Below are positions 45,331-55,275 of a stretch of DNA of 64,000 nt, piece by piece. This DNA comes from Pisolithus tinctorius (taxonomy: Eukaryota; Basidiomycota; Agaricomycetes; Boletales; Pisolithaceae): NCBI GenBank assembly GCA_024663395.1, contig JANFAH010000030.1, positions 496,001 to 560,000 of the forward strand. The letters run 5' to 3'. The notes under the pieces were generated by a model. That model was not told the origin of the DNA. It saw only the letters and a list, made by a program, of their open reading frames with translations, and made no database searches. Every line of letters begins with the position of its first letter. Within the stretch, counting starts at the first letter, position 1. The position numbers were made by a program, and so were the translations under genes.

Positions 45331-46512
45331 CTTGAAGTGGCATGTTGAGTGAAATGGCAATAGAAGTTGTGGTCTGACCAAGTACATGAGCTTGATAGAT
45401 GATTTGCTGCATGAGATCTTGAGAGTATCACCTGCAGGTACAACTAGCAAAGTGCCTTCTGTGTGCCATATGCAAATTGCTCACACACACTTGCAGGCCA
45501 GCACCACAGAAAAACATGCTTGCCCATCGAGGCAGCTGACTTGATTAGTCAGCATGCATAACTTGTGTTGGAGATGTATTCTCCCCTGTCTTCTCACTTC
45601 TTTTGGTGCGATGTTTGGCTGCTTACATAATCCATTAGAGCGCACTTACTGCACAGTCATTACACTATTCCCTCAGTAGATTGTTCACTACTGAGGGTAA
45701 GATTACCATTCATTAGCAGTATTCTACTTACTGATTGCCTGTAGTTGCCTACAGGTATATCCAATATATTAGTAGATTGTTCACTACTGAGGTTGCCTAC
45801 AGCACCCTTTTTCAATAACTTGCACACAAAGATAAGACAGGCATGGACAACTACCTCAACAAGTGTGAAACAAAGTGCATTTCTGTATGATACTGTTCCC
45901 TAGGTATTTTGAAGGGCTTTATGGATCTGAAACTTTTGTAAAAAAATATGCAATGTGGAGTGAGCAATTTTTGTTACATGATTGGCACCATTTGAAGTGC
46001 AGATTGCTCTCTGTTGGTACAAAACAATGGAAAAACCACTGGATTTTCACCATGGTTCTCTCACCACCAGTGTATAGATCATGGCTAAAGGCATTTCCAG
46101 CCATAGAAATGTGTAAATCACTCACAATTGTTGTTATATGCTCAGAATGACCAAGTATTTTTTCCTGTCCAAAATAGCGGTTAATTCATCATTATTTTTA
46201 CATCATCCCCTAGAGCTGATAATTCTGATTCAGAATATCAAATTTTCTTTCAGATCCATCACCAATTGAGTGAGATATTTGAGATATATATTTTAGGCCC
46301 TGTTCAGAATGTCAGTTGAAATTGAAAAATTTTGAAAAAAAAACAGATACAGAAAATTTCTCTCATGGTGTCACATGACATAGGTTGTGGGAACATGATT
46401 AGGTAACCTTGTCCTGTTCCTCACTCCCCTGGGAGTCCTATGCAGTGAGCCACCTGACATGTCTGATTCATCCAGCAATGGATCTAGGTGATCTCTTCAC
46501 TCAAGTGGCCCA

Positions 46513-47677
46513 GTGGATCCTACCATTCTGCAGAATGCTGGTAAAAGACCTACCCATGCACAAAGCTGTCTCTGGAACATGGAGGAGATTGCTCTCCTCA
46601 AATTCTTACTTGAGTCTTTGCCTCATGCTGGTGATGGAGGGTTCAAGGACACAGTTTTCAAGGCAGCAGTGGCTCATTTGAGAGCCAAGTTTCCAGTGTA
46701 CAAAGGTGCACCAAAGCATCCATCAGCATGCAAAAGCAAGTACCATGGGGATGTGAGTAGTGTCTTATCATTATCTTGCTGTCTGATATCTTTGTAGCTC
46801 AAAAGGATGTATGCTCTTTTGAACAATCTCAGGATTGCATCAGGTTGGACTTGGTCAGACAAGCATGGTTGTGAAATTACAGATGACAATGATCCTTGGT
46901 GGCTTGCACAGGTGCAGGTATTGATTGCTCTTATCTACCTGTGATCACACATGCTTACCATAATTGTAGGCTAGTCACAAAGTAGAGAAGTTCAAGAACA
47001 CTGGGTGGCCTCACCTCCATCTCATGGACCAGCTCTCACCTGGAACAGAGAAGGGCAAATATGTCATCCATCCTCCAAGGGGAAAATCCAAGAAAAAAAC
47101 AAATACACCCACCCCCAGCACCCAGTCAACTTCCAACAAGGTGGCATCAACTTTGCTTTCTCCCTTTGTCATTTGTCAAACTCCCAACACACCAGCATCA
47201 AGTTCCCCTGCCCCCTTGCTCCCCTCCATGTTCCTTGCACCTTCCACAGTCTCCAGTAGCTCCTCAGCACTGACCAGTGTCAGTCATGGAAAATGCAAGA
47301 TGGTGGACAGTGCAGGCTCTGATGCTGGGTCAGTGTCCAAGTGGACATGGTCTTGCCCACTCAGTGAACAGGCAAAGATGCAGATGGAAGGCCAAGACAC
47401 ATTGCAGCAAATGGTGCAAAGTCTCAGTGGCCTTGCTACAAGCCCCATGCCCTCCACACCAGTAAAGACAGCCACTGGAGAAAGTATGGAGACAGCAACA
47501 CTTATTATTAATGCCCTTGATATGCATCAGCAGGATCACTTCAAGATACTCAACTACCTTGCCACTCCTGGCAATGCAAACCAAATTATTATCTTCAACA
47601 AACTCGAGGAGAACATGCACATTGGGTGGATCCAGTGGAAGTTGTTACAAGTTCACAAGTTGGGTAATGTCATTTGA
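46513..47677 (+). pseudogene. Myb/SANT-like DNA-binding protein of the Harbinger element
   Basis: Exon 1 (to about 46755) has the Trp-led helical repeat: W-N-M-E-E-I-A-L-L-K-F-L, then F-K-x-x-V-F-K-A-A-V, then H-P-S-A-C-K-S-K-Y-H. Introns near 46756-46797 and 46917-46969 separate exon 2 (Y-A-L-L-N-N-L-R, S-G-W-T-W-S-D) and exon 3. Exon 3 starts A-S-H-K-V-E-K-F-K and continues through a Ser/Thr/Pro-rich linker to a C-terminal helical region (I-N-A-L-D, L-N-Y-L-A) ending at 47677. Such proteins bind the transposon ends and help the transposase enter the nucleus. The start is not certain; an upstream ATG near 46459 with a short intron is possible. The frame is well preserved. Confidence 0.65.
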
Positions 47678-47829
47678 GTAGTTTGTCACAAAGTCTGTAT
47701 ACAATGCAGCACACATCATCTTTAACTGCAGTTTCTTTGGACAATATGATGCAATTTGAATGTGATACAATTGGATGTGACTGATGAAAATACATGAACA
47801 ATATATGAACACTACATAGTACTATCAGT

Positions 47830-48684
47830 TTATGCAGGTGGAGGTATTCCACAGCAGTGATGCTTGTCCAGATAATCTTCCCACATTGACCAAGTGATCT
47901 CCTCATGATGCCATTCTGCACACTGCCTCTCTGCAGTACTTGGCACCTCACCTCCAAGTTTGGGAAGAAGACTATCATAATTGTCTTTCTGGAAATCAAT
48001 GTCTTTGCTGGGGGGGAATATGTCAGGGTTGAACATTACACCAAAGTTATGCAAGGCATAGAGTGCCATTGGAATTCTTGCTTGTATTTCAAGACTGAAT
48101 TCTGGCATGAGCTGAAGTATATGCCATTGACATTTCAGAACTCCAAATATCTGTTTGACTACATTCTGAAGAGCAGCATGGCAAAGGTTAAACAGTTCTT
48201 GAGGATTTGATGGTCTAGATGAGTGGAGGGGATGAGTCATCAGCAACTGAAAGCAAAGTAATGATATCAAGCCCTTACTTCAGTCTCGACTGATGCCACT
48301 CCTTCAAGTGGTAACAGATGCCCCAGTACAGTATGAGCAAGTGTCAGCCAGCAGATACTTGCCTAGAGGAATGTGCAAGTCATTCATATATGCATCACAC
48401 CAGAGAGTGGCATCAGCAACTGAGCCATCCCAGCCACAGAGTGCATACATAAAGCACAAATCAAAGTTGCATATGATGAGGCAGTTTTGTGATAGATACC
48501 CCTTGTGGTTCAGCCAAGTTGCCTGTTCTTCTAGGGGCACATATGCCCAGATATGTGTGCCATCAACAGCACTGATGCAGTCACAAAAAAAAATAAAGTG
48601 TGGATCACTGTCACACACCAAAGGTGTTTGGTGAGGTGGACATGGATGCTGCTGATGAATGGAGATGAAGACCATAGCCCTCAT
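47830..48684 (-). pseudogene. Harbinger DDE transposase
   Basis: First catalytic block C-I-S-A-V-D-G-T-H-I (about 48575) with Asp intact, followed by K-G-Y-L-S-Q-N-C. The second Asp lies in L-L-A-D-T (48353-48330). The third block reads N-V-V-K-Q-I-F-G-V-L-K near 48165-48125, where the family has N-V-x-E-R-x-F-G: catalytic Glu to Lys and Arg to Gln, both CpG-type (Lys codon at 48154-48156). The two frames (48684-48304 and 48270-47830) are separated by a break at about 48290. It is inactive. The 3' part overlaps no other gene; the Myb/SANT gene ends 153 bp away. Confidence 0.8.
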
Positions 48685-48787
48685 GCAAAGAAGCTGAGCC
48701 AGAAATGTTGGCAGTCATCCCTCACACAAGAACAAGTCATCAATGCCAAAGAAAAGGGAAGGAAGTGAGTTAAGTGCCAGTTGCATG

Positions 48788-49919
48788 GGGAGAAAGATGG
48801 AGGGGCAGGTATCCACATTGAGAGCGCAGCTGCATTATGCTCCGAGGATGAAGGCTCAGCATTGGAACCCACACCACGTGAAACGGAGATAGTGAGCAGC
48901 TTTCCTGACAAAATGTATCTTCATGACCTGATGTCGGCATCAAGCCCGCACCCCTGCTGTCTGCCGAGGGTGGAGGTTCCACCTTGAGCATTCCGCAACC
49001 CAGCAGCACGACTCTGCCCGAGCCTAACCTCACAAATCATCCACCAACGCAAGCGACTGATCAGAGTCAGTACGTGACACCTGAGTATTAATCACGGTGT
49101 CCAGACTGACCCTGTCAAATTCAAGCTTACAGGTCTGCGCCCCTCCCCTCAGGAATCTGAAAGAACTGTTCACAAGAACATCATTGTATAATTTGGGTTG
49201 CATGCTGATGTTCCTCGATCATCCTGGATTTGTCGAGCGCTCCCTCAAAGGTACACAATATCATCGTAAGACTGATATCAACAAGTGGAAGGCTTTTTGG
49301 GAGACGTTCCAAAAAGACGTCGAGAATATCAATCTGCTGGTAAATTGGGCCGTGAGTGTGACACGTGTTTCCGTTACTAAGCCCTTTTTTGCTACAGGCT
49401 ACCGTGCTACTGAGCGGGAATGTCAGCTTCCTGGCTATCATTACCAATAACGGATTATCGTACTGGCCCCAAAGGTTGAGCTATGTGTCCCTCGTGGCTG
49501 CGCTGGGAAGTATCTTGATGGGACTGGCAGTTCGGACCCCGAGATTCTTCGTGAGTGATCATAAAGCTTAGTTCAGTAGTCGATCCCGTTGAACTAGCAT
49601 CCAGACAGCCTACACGTCGTTTTACTGCCAGGTGATGGTATTGGTACTAGGATTCCCATTCGAGCTCTTCCTATACAGGTGCGTAGGAAGTACGCTTCAC
49701 TAGACATCACCATTCACGAGCACGTTTTATAGCATTATTCTTTTTATTGCTGCGCTCATTGTACACTTCAGCATCAACGCGGCGATGCTACAGATTTATG
49801 CAGCCATCGTTATCATGGGCCTTGTGATCGTATGCCTCTTTTTATACTGGCTTGTTACGGAGCCTTTAGAGGGTAGGGAGCGCCGCGAGGAGGGTACAGC
49901 TCGTGGAGTTCAGGTTTAG
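48788..49919 (+). pseudogene. T1-A: multi-span membrane protein, 5' truncated
   Basis: Six-exon gene of subtype T1 lacking the beginning of exon 1, which is cut at the transposon junction. Exons: 48788-48891, 48969-49069, 49126-49339, 49398-49550, 49605-49678 and 49733-49919; all junctions keep phase. Exon 3 has L-C/V-C-M-L-M-F-L (first membrane span) followed by a charged segment ending in N-I-N-L-L. Exon 4 has A-T-V-L-L-S-G-N-V-S-F-L and L-G-S-I-L-M-G-L. Exons 5 and 6 carry two or three more spans and E-P-L-E-G near the end. The function is unknown. Other than the missing start, the coding sequence is intact to the TAG at 49917-49919. Confidence 0.7.
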
Positions 49920-50170
49920 CCTGCTCGATGAGCACATCTTCGATAGATACCTCAAGGTAACCTTGTTCCTTACTGAGTAGTGTGACCCTTATGGAAAACA
50001 TTTCCCTGGGCTGTGAGAACTGAAAGCCAAACTGCATTAGTATGGCCGAATGGTGGACCCACATGGTATGTGCGTTAGTACATATTAGTATAGAACAACT
50101 TGAATATGCTCGCGTTGCAACCTTGCAACTGTTGCTCACATTGTAGTCTTTGGTTGGCGCGCGAACCGGT

Positions 50171-50732
50171 ATGGTTGTCCCAGCGCTCCTTCGAATCTTT
50201 GGTCGCTTTCCGAAGTTCTTTATTGCTATTGCCAAACGATGCTCGACGACAATTTTACATTTGCTGCGTGACTTCTGGACCGACGCATTCCAGCACGAGA
50301 AGAGGTGGTTTCTCGTGCTGGAATGCGTCGGTCCAGAAAGTCCATGGAAAATGGCACACGAAATGGCCTTGCTTCGACTGCGTCCAGTACGGATAGCGTG
50401 ACTCAAGTCACGCAGGTAGAGAAAGACAGCGGCATCAAGCCCGCCACCATACCGTGTTCTGAGGTCAGTGGCGTCAGTGGGGGCTCCGTCCTGCACCACA
50501 CACAAGTTATGCCGCGGAGCACTGCGAAGCATCAGACGTCGTTCGAGAGTAGTACGGTGCGCCGCTTTCCCAACATGGCTATGATGTTGAGTTTGATGTC
50601 AGCTTCAAGCCCGCGACTATCGCGCGCCCAGAGGTCGGCGACGCGAGTGGGCAGGCCATCCCGCTAAACACCGTGAGTAATGATGTCGAGCTCCGCCCTC
50701 ACAACGTTCTTCCCCCAAGCATGTGTGCATCG
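50171..50732 (+). pseudogene. T2-A: truncated subtype-2 gene altered by a template switch
   Basis: Starts at ATG 50171 with the family N-terminus (L-L-R-I-F-G-R-F-P-K-F-F-I-A-I-A-K-R-C-S), then L-H-L-L-R. Next, a 39-bp inverted duplication (about 50272-50310) replaces the normal continuation and shifts the frame to a stop at about 50401. Homologous sequence goes on to an exon end at about 50732 (donor GTATGT), but the membrane-span exons found in T2-C and T2-D are absent. Unrelated spacer sequence follows. It probably yields no full-length protein. Confidence 0.6.
50274..50339. repeat. Perfect inverted repeat, 28-29 bp arms, 8-bp loop
   Basis: TTCTGGACCGACGCATTCC... and its exact complement ...GGAATGCGTCGGTCCAGAA face each other around GAGGTGGT. 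The other three T2 copies have only the right arm, so the left arm is a new inverted copy of local sequence. Confidence 0.9.
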
Positions 50733-51272
50733 GTATGTAGGAATCCCAAGAGTCGTAGAACTACCGCATGGATATTTTGAGTGAAGAGGGCACAGTTCAC
50801 ATCGTTGACAACTGACTGTTGTATCCGAAACATATCCCTAACAATCAGGCCGCCATAATCTTCGGTGGAAAAAGATGATCACGTTACTCAAAGAATCGGA
50901 ATAAGGAACGGTAATCAGCAACCAAGCGGATGGCTCGCTCTGCACAAGAGGCGGATTTCATGACGTCAGATCCTAGCCGATTTCGTGCTCGTGTCCTTCG
51001 CAAACCTCCAATCATCTAGGCAGAATAGTATCAGTGCAAGTAGAATTAGTAGGCCGAGTACTGACTTTGTTCGGCAAGCACTTCGGAGGCATGATACGTC
51101 GCCAAGACAGGGGTCTTATTTCCTTGTTCATTGAAGATTTCAAGTGCTCGAACATCCCGGTCTTTCTCAGTAAAAACAAAAAAGGCAGACACGATGCGCC
51201 TGATGGTTTGACACATGTGTAAGCAACGACTCGTTATTCAAAAAATGGTGATTCATCCCCTTGTGAGACAAC
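50733..51272 (-). other. Spacer A: conserved with spacer B, possible minus-strand exons
   Basis: Sequence shared with 54226-54520 (for example the GTAGAACTACCGCATGG block). On the minus strand at 51222-51034 a stretch reads F-V-F-T-E-K-D-R-D-V and is bordered by intron-like ends, but no complete model joins it to its neighbours. Confidence 0.3.
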
Positions 51273-51617
51273 TCACCCATACTTGAGAGCACTCTGGAGA
51301 AGCCGAACTGGTCCTTTTGTGGCAGAGTCTAAATGACCTGAAAGCTCACGAACTGCAACCTGCATCCAGCCCGCTGTTATGGGGGAGGCTTTTTGCGTGG
51401 TTGCGTCTGTGCCTTTGACTACCACATCGAACGCCCCCTCCAGAGTCTCTAAGTCAGTCTGACTGGAATTCGTTTCACCATTCACCAGATAGACCTTAGT
51501 CATGCCCTCTACAACAATGGTTTCAAGTTCGCCAGATGCGCAGTTCGCGAAGTCGTCCTTTCCCTTCCCCGCAGAACGAATGGCGCCCAACGGAATATCC
51601 GTGTTCGAGGAGGTCAT
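51273..51617 (-). CDS. Uncharacterised minus-strand ORF in spacer A
   Basis: A 114-residue ORF with a natural-looking composition: Thr/Glu-rich, hydrophilic, with T-I-V-V-E-G-M-T-K-V-Y-L-V and A-G-W-M-Q-V-A-V-R-E-L. It ends Y-G next to a GTGAGT donor-like site, so it may be one exon of a longer gene. A decayed copy with an in-frame stop and a deletion lies in spacer B (about 54760-54550), showing that this sequence belongs to the duplicated unit. I do not recognise the family. Confidence 0.45.
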   Translation of the reverse strand: MTSSNTDIPLGAIRSAGKGKDDFANCASGELETIVVEGMTKVYLVNGETNSSQTDLETLEGAFDVVVKGTDATTQKASPITAGWMQVAVRELSGHLDSATKGPVRLLQSALKYG

Positions 51618-51726
51618 GAACGACCCACATAGCTATCTCAATTGTTGATCTTTTGACTTGGGAGTCGGGGATGGGCGCGGCCTCCGAGCCGGGTGGTCGG
51701 CGGGGTAGCTTGTCGCTGGGTGAGGT

Positions 51727-51935
51727 TCACCACACGTAGCCGGCTGTTGCAAGTTGTTGCTTGTCGAATCGAGAAGCGACAACCGTAAGCTGCACTGAAG
51801 AATCTAACAAACAACAAGGAGATAACAAGGAAATGCCAATCGCACACATGGCTGTGCTGGCAATCCCCTTCGCTAACACACTGTAGCCGAAGACCACGGT
51901 GGACACGCCGTGCATCTGTAGCATGGAACAAAAAC
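51727..51935 (-). CDS. Possible minus-strand exon with a membrane span
   Basis: An open minus-strand frame starting M-L-Q-M-H-G-V-S-T at about 51925, then a hydrophobic stretch (A-M-C-A-I-G-I-S-L-L). It is repeated in shortened form at 55071-54889. The frame is open further upstream to 52107, but that region is also the upstream region of T1-B, so a start inside is more likely. No known family. Confidence 0.35.
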
Positions 51936-52009
51936 ATGAACGCGTGTCATCTTCGGTGGGACTCGAGGCATCACCACGAGCATGACTTATGCAATCTTCG
52001 GGGCTTAGG

Positions 52010-52124
52010 GTTATGACAAGGGCAGCACAACGGTTGTTGTGTTCAGGCGACGTGGATGTTATTCGTTCACATCCCGTGGTCTCAAGGCGTGCGGACATCG
52101 TGCTCATTGTTCTGAATAACCATC
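52010..52124 (+). promoter_or_regulatory. Conserved upstream region of T1 genes
   Basis: About 110 bp before the T1 ATG is conserved in copies B, C and D (for example GCGGACATCGTGCTC and TTCTGAATAACCATCATG), as expected for a promoter and leader duplicated with the gene. Individual elements were not resolved. Confidence 0.4.
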
Positions 52125-53461
52125 ATGTCGGTCGCTGAAACGCTCCTGCGCGTGCTCCTTCGCTTTCCAAAACTACTCATCGCCACTGTCAAACGATGCT
52201 CCTCGACAGCTTTACATTTGCTACGTTACCTTTTCTCGCTATGGAACGCGTCGGTTCAGAAGGGGAAACGAAAGTATTCTTCGGAAGATAACACAGATAA
52301 TATCTCTCCCTCGAAGTTGAATGGAGAGAAAGATGGGGGGGCAGGTACCCACGTTGAGAGCGCAACTGCACTATGCTCCGAGGATGAAGGCTCGGCATCG
52401 AGTCGCAGACTCACACCACGTGGAACGGAGACAGTGAGCAGCTTTCTTGAGAAAATGTATCTTCATGACCTGATGTCGGCGTCAAGCCCGCACCTCAGCT
52501 GTCTGCCGAGGGTAGAGGTCCCACCTTGAGCATTCCGCAACCCAGCAGCACGAATCTGCCCGAGCCTAACCGCACATATCATCCACCAACGCAAGCGACT
52601 GGTCAGAAGCAGTACGTGACATCTGAGTATCAATCATGGTGTCCAGACTGACCCTGTCAAATTCAAGTTTACAGGTCTGCGCGCCGCCCCTCAAGAACCT
52701 GAAAAAGCTGTTCACAAAAACATCATTGTATAGTTTGGTCTGCATGCTGATGTTCCTCGACCATCCTGGCTTCATCGAGCGCTCGCTCAAAGATACGCAA
52801 CGTGATCGTCAGACTCATTTCAAAAAGTGGAAGGCCTTTTGGAAGACGTTCCAAAAAGACATCGAAAATCTCAATCTGTTGGTAAATTGGGTCATGAGTA
52901 AGACATGTTCGTCCGTTACTAAGCCCTTTTTCGCTGCAGGCCACCGTGCTACTGAGCGGGAATGTCAGCTTCCTGGCTATCATCACCCAGAACGGATTGT
53001 CGTACTGGCCCCAAAGGTTGAGCTATGTGTCCCTCGTGGCTGCGTTGGGAAGTATCTTAATGGGACTGGCAGTTCGGACCCCGAGATTCTTCGTGAGTGA
53101 TCATAAAGCTTAGTTCCGTAGTCGATCCCGTTGAACTAGTAACCAGACAGCCTACACGTCGTTTTACTTCCAAGTCATGGCATTGGTACTAGGATTCCCA
53201 TTCGAGCTCTTCCTGTACAGGTGCGTAGGGAGTACGCTTCACTAGACATCACCATTCACGAGCACGTGTTATAGCATTATTCTTTTTATTGCTGCGCTCA
53301 TTGTACACTTCAGCATCAACGCGGCGATGCTACAGATTTATGCAACCATTGTTATCATGGGCCTTGTGATTGTATGCCTCTTCTTGTACTGGCTTGTTAC
53401 GGAGCCCTTAGAGGGTAGGAAAGTCCCTAAGGAGGGTATCGCTCGTGAAGGTCAGGCGTAA
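52125..53461 (+). CDS. T1-B: complete multi-span membrane protein, subtype 1
   Basis: Best complete T1 copy. Exons: 52125-52433, 52511-52611, 52668-52881, 52940-53092, 53147-53220 and 53275-53461 (TAA). Residues 1-45 form a basic amphipathic region (R-F-P-K-L-L-I-A-T-V-K-R-C-S-S, then L-H-L-L-R-Y-L-F-S-L-W-N-A-S-V-Q) shared by the whole array. A variable hydrophilic Ser/Glu-rich part follows, then about five or six spans: around L-Y-S-L-V-C-M-L-M-F-L, A-T-V-L-L-S-G-N, L-S-Y-V-S-L-V-A-A-L-G-S-I-L, V-M-A-L-V-L-G-F-P, and the last two in exon 6. A charged block after span 1 (K-W-K-A-F-W-K-T-F-Q-K-D) is conserved. The function is unknown. The exon 1/2 junction is the least certain. Confidence 0.7.
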
Positions 53462-53704
53462 TTTGTTCAATGGGCGCATCTTTGATAGATACTTCAAGGC
53501 AACCTTGTCCCTTACTAAGTAGTGTGACCCTTATGGGAAACATTTCCTTGGGCTGAGAGCTGAGAGCTAAACTACATTAGTATGACCGAACGGTGGACCC
53601 ACATAGTGTGTGCGTTAGTATATATTAGTGTAGAACAATATGCTCGGCTTGCAACCTTGCAACTGGTGCTCACATCGTAGTCTTCAGTTGGCGCGCGAAC
53701 CGGT

Positions 53705-54225
53705 ATGGTTGTCCAAGCGCTCCTTCGAATCTTTGGTCGCTTTCCGAAGTTCTTTATTGCTATTGCCAAACGATGCTCGACGACAATTTTACATTTGCTG
53801 CGTTACCTCTTCTCGTGCCGGAATGCGTCGGTCCAGAATGTCCATGGAAAATGGCACAGGAAAGGGCCTTGCTTCGACTGCGTCCAGTACAGATAGCGTG
53901 ACTCAAGTCATGCAGGTAGAGAAAAACAGCGGCATCAAGCCCGCCACCATACTGTGTTCTGAGGTCAGTAGCGTCAGTGGGGGCTCCGTCCTGCACCACA
54001 CACATGTTATTCCGCGGAGGGCTGCGAAGTATCGGACGTTGTTCGAGAGTAGTACGGTGCGCTGCTTGCCCGACATAGCTATGATGTTGAGTTTGATGTC
54101 AGCTTCAAGCCCGCGACTATCGCGCCCCAAGAGGACGCAAGTGGGCAGGCCATCCCGCTAAACACCGCGAGTGATGATGTCGAACTCCGCCTTCACAATG
54201 TTCTCCCCCAAGCATGTGTGCAGCG
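53705..54225 (+). pseudogene. T2-B: N-terminal part of a subtype-2 gene
   Basis: ATG at 53705 with the same basic N-terminus as T2-C. The frame shifts soon after W/R-N-A-S-V-Q-N because of a small indel relative to T2-C, ending at 53896. Homology continues to an exon end at about 54225 (CAGCG then GTACGT), with the membrane-span exons absent as in T2-A. A and B therefore share the same 3' truncation, placed before their duplication. Confidence 0.55.
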
Positions 54226-55275
54226 GTACGTAGCACTCCCAAGAGTCGTAGAACTACCGCATGGATATTTTGAGTGAAGAGGGGACAGTTCACATCGTTG
54301 ACAACTGACTGTTGCATCCGAAACATATCCCTAACAATCAGGCCGCCATAATCTTCGGTAGAAAAAGATGATCACATTACTCAAAGAATCGGAGTAAGAA
54401 AAGGTAATCAGCAACCAAGCGGATGGCTCGCTCTGAAATAAACTATACAAGAGGCGGATTTCATGACGTCAGATCCTAGCCGATTTCGTGCTCGTGTCCT
54501 TCGTCGTTATTCAGAAAATGGCGATTCGTCCCCTTGTGAGACAACTCACCCATGACCGGACAGCTCACGAACTGCAACCTGCATCCAGCTCACTGTTATG
54601 GGGGAGGCTGTTTGCGTGATTGCGTCTGCGCCTTTGATTGCCACATCGAACGCCCCTTCCAGAGTCTATAAGTCAGTCTGACGGGAACTCGTTTCGCCAT
54701 TCACGAGATAGACCTTGGTTATGCCCTCTACAACAATGATTTCAAGTTTGCCAGATGCGCAGTTCGAGGAGGTCATGAACGACTCACATGATTATCTCAA
54801 TTGTTAATCTTTTGACTCGGGAGTCGGGGATTGGCGCGGCCCCCGAGCCAGGTGGTCAGCAGGGTAGCTTGTCGTCGCTAGGCGAGATTCACCACACGTA
54901 GCCGGTTATTGCCGGTTGTTGCTTGTCGAATCGAGAAGCGACAACTGAAGAATCTAACAAACAAGGAGATAACAAGGAAATGCCAATCGGACACACGGCT
55001 GTGCTGGCAATCCCCGTCGCAAACGCACTGTAGCCGAAGACCATGGTGGACACGCCATGCATCTGTAGCATGGAACAGAAACATCAATGCGTGTCATCTT
55101 CGGTAGGACTCGAGGCATCACCACGAGCATAACTTATGCAGTCTTTGGGGTCTAGGGCTATGACAAGGACAGCACACCGGTTGTTGTGTTTAGGTGACGT
55201 GAATGTTGCTCATTTACATACGTCCTGTGGTCTCAAGGCGTGCAGACATCGTGCTCGTTGTTCTGAATAACCATC
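54226..55275 (-). other. Spacer B: shortened copy of spacer A
   Basis: Parallels 50733-52124 but lacks about 190 bp (51034-51230 equivalent) and part of the minus-strand ORF. The ORF copy here has an in-frame stop. The last 110 bp are the conserved T1 upstream region. Confidence 0.5.

Larger units (their letters stand above)
42034..46293. mobile_element. Tc1-like DNA transposon with about 490-bp terminal inverted repeats
   Basis: The left end AAATATATATCTCAAATATC and its inverted copy at the right end are flanked by TA (42032-42033, 46294-46295). The arms, about 42034-42526 and 45805-46293, are near-identical reverse complements. The inside carries a minus-strand DDE transposase (about 45330-44223) and a plus-strand gene (about 42680-44096), convergent with 126 bp between their ends. 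It abuts the G2 3' LTR on the left and a Harbinger-type element on the right. Confidence 0.85.
46296..48787. mobile_element. PIF/Harbinger-type DNA transposon (right end missing)
   Basis: It begins with GGCCCTGTTCAG directly after TTA (46293-46295), the usual Harbinger terminus and target. It encodes a Myb/SANT-like protein (plus strand) and a DDE transposase (minus strand), the two-gene plan of this superfamily. No inverted copy of the terminus is present on the right. The sequence changes abruptly at about 48788 into the CpG-rich membrane-gene array, so the right end is truncated or lost. Confidence 0.75.

Noticed and set aside
51727..52107. Minus-strand ORF start at 52107 as a gene divergent from T1-B
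   Set aside because: Only 17 bp would separate the two start codons and the first part covers the conserved T1 upstream region; a later start near 51925 is more plausible.
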